From contig NZ_LXFV01000011.1 in assembly GCF_002847345.1 (NCBI RefSeq), forward strand, positions 186,001 through 250,000: DNA of 64,000 bases, in the 5' to 3' direction. The notes beneath the pieces were generated by a model. The model ran no database searches. It was not told the origin of the DNA and saw only the letters and a program-made list of their open reading frames with translations. Source of the DNA: Pectobacterium peruviense (GTDB taxonomy: Bacteria > Pseudomonadota > Gammaproteobacteria > Enterobacterales > Enterobacteriaceae). Made by a program: the position numbers and the translations under genes. Positions within the stretch are counted from its first letter, which is position 1; every line of letters begins with the position of its first letter. Positions 59,567 to 64,000 of this stretch are shown here, piece after piece.

Positions 59567-59595
59567 AAGCCAGCCTGATGAGGGCTGGCTTTCTG
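59567..59595 (+). terminator. pemA terminator
   Basis: AAGCCAGCC (59567-59575) pairs with GGCTGGCTT (59583-59591), then TCTG. It stands between pemA and the convergent glnB. Confidence 0.65.
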
Positions 59596-59648
59596 AAACT
59601 CGAACTATTTAGAGTATGCAGCGGTATTGACGGAGTGAGGCGAAACGA

Positions 59649-60002
<354 letters not shown>

Positions 60003-60145
60003 TTATCTATGTTGCGGCCAAAGCCGAGCGTCAGCGAGTCAACAGCATGTCAGAACTTAGGCAGACAATCTATATCCGTATACTTTACGCTGCTTGTGAG
60101 TTGGGTACTTAACTCTTCCGCATCACACTGCCTGTTCTCTCAGCA

Positions 60146-61483
60146 CTAGTCTTTAAAATCGTTGGCATCCAGCTCGTGACGGCCCAACAGTTTATAAAAT
60201 TCGGTTCGGTTACGCCCTGCCATTCGCGCCGCCTGCGTCACGTTACCTTTTGCAATCTGTAATAATTTTCGCAAGTAATTAAGTTCAAACTGATGCCGCG
60301 CTTCAACAAACGTCGGCAACGCGGTGTTTTCACCTTCCAGCGCCTGCTCAACCAGCGCATCGCTGATCACTGGTGCGCTGGTCAATGCCACACACTGTTC
60401 GATGACATTCACCAACTGGCGCACGTTACCCGGCCAGCTTGCCGTCATCAAGCGCTTCATCGCATCGGTTGAAAAGGTGCGCACAAAAGGCTTGTGACGA
60501 TTGGCGGATTCGCGCAGCAGATGGTTTGCCAGCATCGGGATATCTTCGGCACGTTCATGCAGCGCTGGCAGCTTCATATTCACGACGTTGAGCCGATAAT
60601 ACAGATCTTCGCGGAATTCGTTCTTTTCCATCGCCTTCGGCAAATCACGGTGCGTGGCAGAAATAATCCGCACATCAATGTCCAGATCGCGGTTACTCCC
60701 CAGCGGGCGGACTTTTCGCTCCTGCAAAACACGCAGCAGCTTAACCTGCAAAGACAGCGGCATATCGCCGATTTCATCTAAAAACAGCGTACCGCCTTCT
60801 GCCGCCTGAAAAAGCCCTTCACGGCTGCTGACAGCGCCAGTAAAGGCCCCTTTCGCATGACCAAACAGCTCCGACTCCAACAGGGGTTCCGGCAGCGCAC
60901 CGCAGTTAATCGCGATAAAGGCTTTCTTCGCTCGCGGGCTTGCCGCATGAATCGCCTGAGCCAGCACCTCTTTCCCGGTTCCGCTCTGGCCATTAATCAG
61001 TACACTGACGTCCGACTGTGCGACCATTCTGGCCTGCTCCAGCAGGCGCAGCATGATTGGGCTGCGCGTTACAATCGTTTCACGCCAGCTTTCATCACCC
61101 GCTGGCGCAGACAGCGCCATCGCGTCATCTATCGCTTTGTAGAGTGCATCGCGATCAACGGGCTTCGTGAGGAAACTGAATACCCCTTGCTGCGTCGCTG
61201 CAACCGCATCGGGAATAGAGCCGTGAGCGGTCAAAATGATCACCGGCATTCCTGGCTGATAACGCTGGATTTCGGAAAACAGCGCCATGCCATCCATCTC
61301 GTCCATACGAAGATCGCTGATAACCAGATCGAATGTCTCACGCGTTAACAGACGCAGTGCCTCTTGGCCACTCTCCGCCGTCATCACGCTAAATCCTTCG
61401 CTGGTCAGACGCATTCCCAGTAGTTTTAGCAGGCTAGGGTCATCATCCACGAGCAATAAACTCGCCGTTTTTCTGGCTGTCAT
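60146..61483 (-). CDS. glrR: sigma-54-dependent response regulator GlrR (QseF)
   Basis: 445 residues. Receiver domain with phospho-acceptor Asp57 (VISDLRMDEMDG), AAA+ domain with NGQSGTGKEVLAQ, the sigma-54 contact loop KGAFTGAVS and GTLFLDEIGDM, and a Fis-type helix-turn-helix (QAARMAGRNRTEFYKLL). In E. coli it activates glmY transcription. It overlaps qseG by 4 bp. Confidence 0.97.
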   Translation of the reverse strand: MTARKTASLLLVDDDPSLLKLLGMRLTSEGFSVMTAESGQEALRLLTRETFDLVISDLRMDEMDGMALFSEIQRYQPGMPVIILTAHGSIPDAVAATQQGVFSFLTKPVDRDALYKAIDDAMALSAPAGDESWRETIVTRSPIMLRLLEQARMVAQSDVSVLINGQSGTGKEVLAQAIHAASPRAKKAFIAINCGALPEPLLESELFGHAKGAFTGAVSSREGLFQAAEGGTLFLDEIGDMPLSLQVKLLRVLQERKVRPLGSNRDLDIDVRIISATHRDLPKAMEKNEFREDLYYRLNVVNMKLPALHERAEDIPMLANHLLRESANRHKPFVRTFSTDAMKRLMTASWPGNVRQLVNVIEQCVALTSAPVISDALVEQALEGENTALPTFVEARHQFELNYLRKLLQIAKGNVTQAARMAGRNRTEFYKLLGRHELDANDFKD

Positions 61484-62289
61484 TGTCTTGTTGACTCCTT
61501 CTTGGTCGGCGGCGTGTAGGTGTCATCCGCATCCACGGATTCATTTCTAGATTTCGTTGCCGAATTACGCGAGCCGTCTCTATTCGTAGCCGCACCACTG
61601 CGACGCTCAGCATCATTATCTGGCATCTCTCCCGACAATTGCTTACGGGACGACAGTTGACGCTCAATATCCGTCAGATTTTCCAGTTTCTGTGTGGTTG
61701 TTTCTAACTGGTATTGCAGGTGACTTTGCTGCACTCGTAACGCATCTAGCTGTTTATCGCTGGATTCCTGTAAACGCTTATAGCGCAGACGTTCATCCGA
61801 TAGCGCCAGAAACAGCGTTTGTCTGTCACGCCAGGTTTGCATCAGCGGGCGCAGCGCCGCAGGGAAAGCCAGACGATATAAATTGATCTGTGCCAACACC
61901 TGACGCCGCTCAGCCTGGGTAATACCGGCGTTATCCAACAGAATGCCCTGCTTAAACACGCTCTCCCATCCGTCACCTGCAACCTGTCCGGCTTCCTCAC
62001 GGGCCTGAAATTGCGTCAAACGCCCAGCACAGTCCATCGCCCGCAGCCAGTACAGCGCGTTGTTCATGGATTCACGATCGTCTATCTGCCAGAGATGCTC
62101 GCATTGTGCGATACGGAAATCGGCAACCTGCTCTTTCGGCGGTATTGCTTCTGCTTCTAGCAACGCAGTGCCGCTGTTCACATGACTATTACACGCAGCC
62201 AAAACGAGCGGCGACGACGTCACCACCGTTTTCAACAGACGGTAAAACCCTCTATTTGCAAACCATCCCTTCATAAATCCTATATTCAT
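61480..62289 (-). CDS. qseG: QseG outer-membrane lipoprotein
   Basis: 269 residues (start at 62289; a second ATG five codons on is possible). Lipobox LVLAAC, then a periplasmic helical domain and a disordered tail rich in Arg, Asn and Asp (DNDAERRSGAATNRDG). QseG sits between the kinase and regulator genes and modulates the GlrK system in enterobacteria. Confidence 0.9.
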   Translation of the reverse strand: MNIGFMKGWFANRGFYRLLKTVVTSSPLVLAACNSHVNSGTALLEAEAIPPKEQVADFRIAQCEHLWQIDDRESMNNALYWLRAMDCAGRLTQFQAREEAGQVAGDGWESVFKQGILLDNAGITQAERRQVLAQINLYRLAFPAALRPLMQTWRDRQTLFLALSDERLRYKRLQESSDKQLDALRVQQSHLQYQLETTTQKLENLTDIERQLSSRKQLSGEMPDNDAERRSGAATNRDGSRNSATKSRNESVDADDTYTPPTKKESTRQ

Positions 62290-62324
62290 TATCTATTCAT
62301 TCTCGGAATTTATTTATTCTCGGA

Positions 62325-63761
62325 CTATTCGTTATCAGGCAATAAGGGTAACTCGATGCGGAAACACACATCAGCATAATCCACGGTAATTAGGCTAAGC
62401 TCACCACGCATACGACGAATGCAATCACGTGCAATACTCAGCCCCAACCCACTTCCTTTTACTGCGCCACGGCGTTGATGGCTTCCCTGATAAAAGGGCT
62501 CGAAAATCATGCCTCGTTCTGCATCAGGAATGGGCGTACCACTGTTTGCGACATCAATCTGAACGCGATTGCCAACCTGACGGCTATAAACCCAAATGTT
62601 ACCGGATTCCTTACCGTAGTGCACCGCATTGGAATAGAGATTATCAATCACTCGCATTAACAACGTCGTCTCCGCCCAACAGTGTTCGACGGCCAGCGTC
62701 ACATCGGTGTGAATCATTTTGGCACGGGCAGGCAGACTGTGGGATGAAACAACAATATCGACGATCTCTTCGATTTCAACCCGCTCCAGTTCGGTCGGTG
62801 TATCCGCCAGCTTGCGGTTATAATCGAGCAGTTGATCGATCAGCTGTAGCAGGTGGCGGCTGCTGCTATCGAGGATATCAACAACCTCTTTCTGATCGGC
62901 AGTTAGCGGACCAACCACCTCATCGGCAAGCAGTTCAGTGCCTTCCCGAAGACTCGCAAGCGGTGTCTTGAGTTCGTGGGAAATATGACGCAAAAATTCA
63001 TGCCTCTGCGACTCCAGCCACGACAGACGCTCACTCAGCCAGATAATGCGCTGCGCCAGTGTCCTAATCTCACGCGGCCCCTTGAAGGTGCTGGTGTTAC
63101 CCAACGAGCGCCCTTCCCCGAGGCGATTAATCATCCGCTCTACGCCATTCACTGGACCGATAATCATCCGCGTAAAGAGAACCACCAGCAGTACGCTGAC
63201 CAGGAATAAAAGCAGAGCCTGCCAGCCAAAGAACTGGCCGCGTTCAGAAATGGCCTGCTGGAGCTGTTGCCCACGGGAGAAAACGACGTCACGCGTCACC
63301 TGAACCATCTGTCCGTTGGCACGGGAGAACCCTTCCAGCAGGCTGGATGCCGTTTGTTCTGGGCCGCTGTTGTGGCAGCGTATTTCACCGAGCTGAGTAA
63401 GGAGTTGACGTAACGTCTGGTAATAACGGGGATCGGGCAGTACCTGCGCGTGAGAGTCCAGCATTTGCGAATACTGTTTACGCTGGTTCTGATAGAGCGT
63501 CGCCAGCGTCTGATCGTCCAATACGCAGTATTGCCGATAACTGCGTTCCATCGCCAACGCGACGCTGGTCATCGCCTCACTGCGGCGGGCATCCGTCAGC
63601 GTTGTCCGGTTAATATCCGCAGCCTGTTCACTCAGCATGCTCAGGCTCTGATAAGCCTGATAGGCCAGAACCAACAGCGGCAGCAGCACCAACAAGAACG
63701 CCATAATTACTAATTGCCGCAAAGAACGCGGGAATAAACGCCATCGTTTCAAAGAAATCAT
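62325..63761 (-). CDS. glrK: sensor histidine kinase GlrK (QseE)
   Basis: 478 residues. Membrane helices at about 15-35 and 173-193 bound a periplasmic sensor; HAMP follows. The phospho-acceptor His is in FLRHISHELKTPLASL, the N box in NLYSNAVHYG and the G box in GSGLGLSIAR. Senses envelope or amino-sugar stress with QseG. First gene of glrK-qseG-glrR. Confidence 0.97.
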   Translation of the reverse strand: MISLKRWRLFPRSLRQLVIMAFLLVLLPLLVLAYQAYQSLSMLSEQAADINRTTLTDARRSEAMTSVALAMERSYRQYCVLDDQTLATLYQNQRKQYSQMLDSHAQVLPDPRYYQTLRQLLTQLGEIRCHNSGPEQTASSLLEGFSRANGQMVQVTRDVVFSRGQQLQQAISERGQFFGWQALLLFLVSVLLVVLFTRMIIGPVNGVERMINRLGEGRSLGNTSTFKGPREIRTLAQRIIWLSERLSWLESQRHEFLRHISHELKTPLASLREGTELLADEVVGPLTADQKEVVDILDSSSRHLLQLIDQLLDYNRKLADTPTELERVEIEEIVDIVVSSHSLPARAKMIHTDVTLAVEHCWAETTLLMRVIDNLYSNAVHYGKESGNIWVYSRQVGNRVQIDVANSGTPIPDAERGMIFEPFYQGSHQRRGAVKGSGLGLSIARDCIRRMRGELSLITVDYADVCFRIELPLLPDNE

Positions 63762-64000
63762 CTCGTTACCTATCGAATCCGCTCTGATGCTAACTGAGTC
63801 TTATAAAAGTTCAACGTTTTCCCTTACGGCATGCGTAACGCTTCGCAATACGGCATGAATACCGATGTAATACTGTAGAAAGTAATACTGTAAAAAATAA
63901 CGCTGTAGACAGTAACGCCGTAAAAAGCAATCAGGGGGATTTTCTGGAGGGGATGTGGTGATAATAAAGCATCACGCGGCCAGAAGAATCGCTCCCTCTG
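63762..64000. other. intergenic DNA upstream of glrK with a small tandem repeat
   Basis: In E. coli the sRNA gene glmY lies just upstream of glrK. No clear GlmY-like hairpin with a T tract was recognised before the window ends. At 63867-63926 four degenerate units of about 15 bp (GTAATACTGTAGAAA, GTAATACTGTAAAAAA, TAACGCTGTAGACA, GTAACGCCGTAAAAA) stand in tandem. Confidence 0.45.

Noticed and set aside
63781-64000. glmY sRNA gene upstream of glrK
   Set aside because: Expected from E. coli synteny, but no terminator hairpin or clear sequence match was visible before the window ends.

Overview
The window reads as a chromosome segment of a soft-rot enterobacterium, most probably Pectobacterium. 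Conserved enterobacterial core blocks keep the order known from Escherichia coli: guaA-guaB-xseA-yfgJ-der-bamB-yfgM-hisS-ispG-rodZ-pilW-rlmN-ndk, then sseA-sseB-pepB-iscX-fdx-hscA-hscB-iscA-iscU-iscS-iscR-trmJ-suhB, then hcaT-glyA-hmp, then glnB-glrR-qseG-glrK. Plant-pathogen cargo sits between these blocks, notably a pectin acetylesterase plus pectin methylesterase pair behind a near-perfect KdgR box. ERIC elements occur in several gaps. No rRNA, tRNA, CRISPR array, integrase or intact insertion sequence was seen.

Region by region. Positions 1-9300 are accessory and partly decayed: the start of a YciI-like gene, an azoreductase and an exported alpha/beta hydrolase opposite a GlxA-type AraC regulator, coding remnants, a KTSC-like small protein, a TetR gene with a double operator facing an internally deleted oxidoreductase and a PdxI-like aldo/keto reductase, a RIO1-like kinase, a frameshifted Ner/Nlp gene, and an AT-rich two-gene unit coding a three-helix membrane protein and a TIR-domain protein. 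Positions 9.4-18.6 kb hold guanine nucleotide synthesis (guaBA), xseA, a protealysin-type protease overlapping its emfourin inhibitor, yfgJ, an AEC transporter and der. Positions 18.7-27.0 kb are the bamB to ndk housekeeping run. Positions 27.4-32.2 kb hold an alpha-glucoside PTS and GH4 hydrolase, sseA, and an RpiR regulator. Positions 32.2-41.4 kb hold sseB, pepB and the complete Isc iron-sulfur operon, led by two abutting IscR-type sites. Positions 41.5-52.7 kb hold suhB, a Fur-boxed iron-chelate ABC operon, an unknown small gene, a chemoreceptor gene broken by an in-frame TGA, a second Fur-boxed binding protein, a ZevAB-like zinc/nickel pair and hcaT. Positions 53-64 kb hold glyA, hmp (NsrR site), paeY-pemA, glnB and the GlrKR/QseG sensor system.

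The themes are metal supply (Isc, two binding proteins of the same ABC family, ZevAB), purine and one-carbon metabolism (guaBA and glyA, each with a PurR-like site), envelope biogenesis, and plant attack (paeY, pemA, protealysin). The two observations most worth following are the membrane protein plus TIR unit at 8.4-9.3 kb, a candidate small defence or signalling module, and a family of four-hairpin cassettes that recurs inside ERIC elements and as a free tandem near glyA. The cassettes keep a fixed skeleton while their stem sequences change on both sides.
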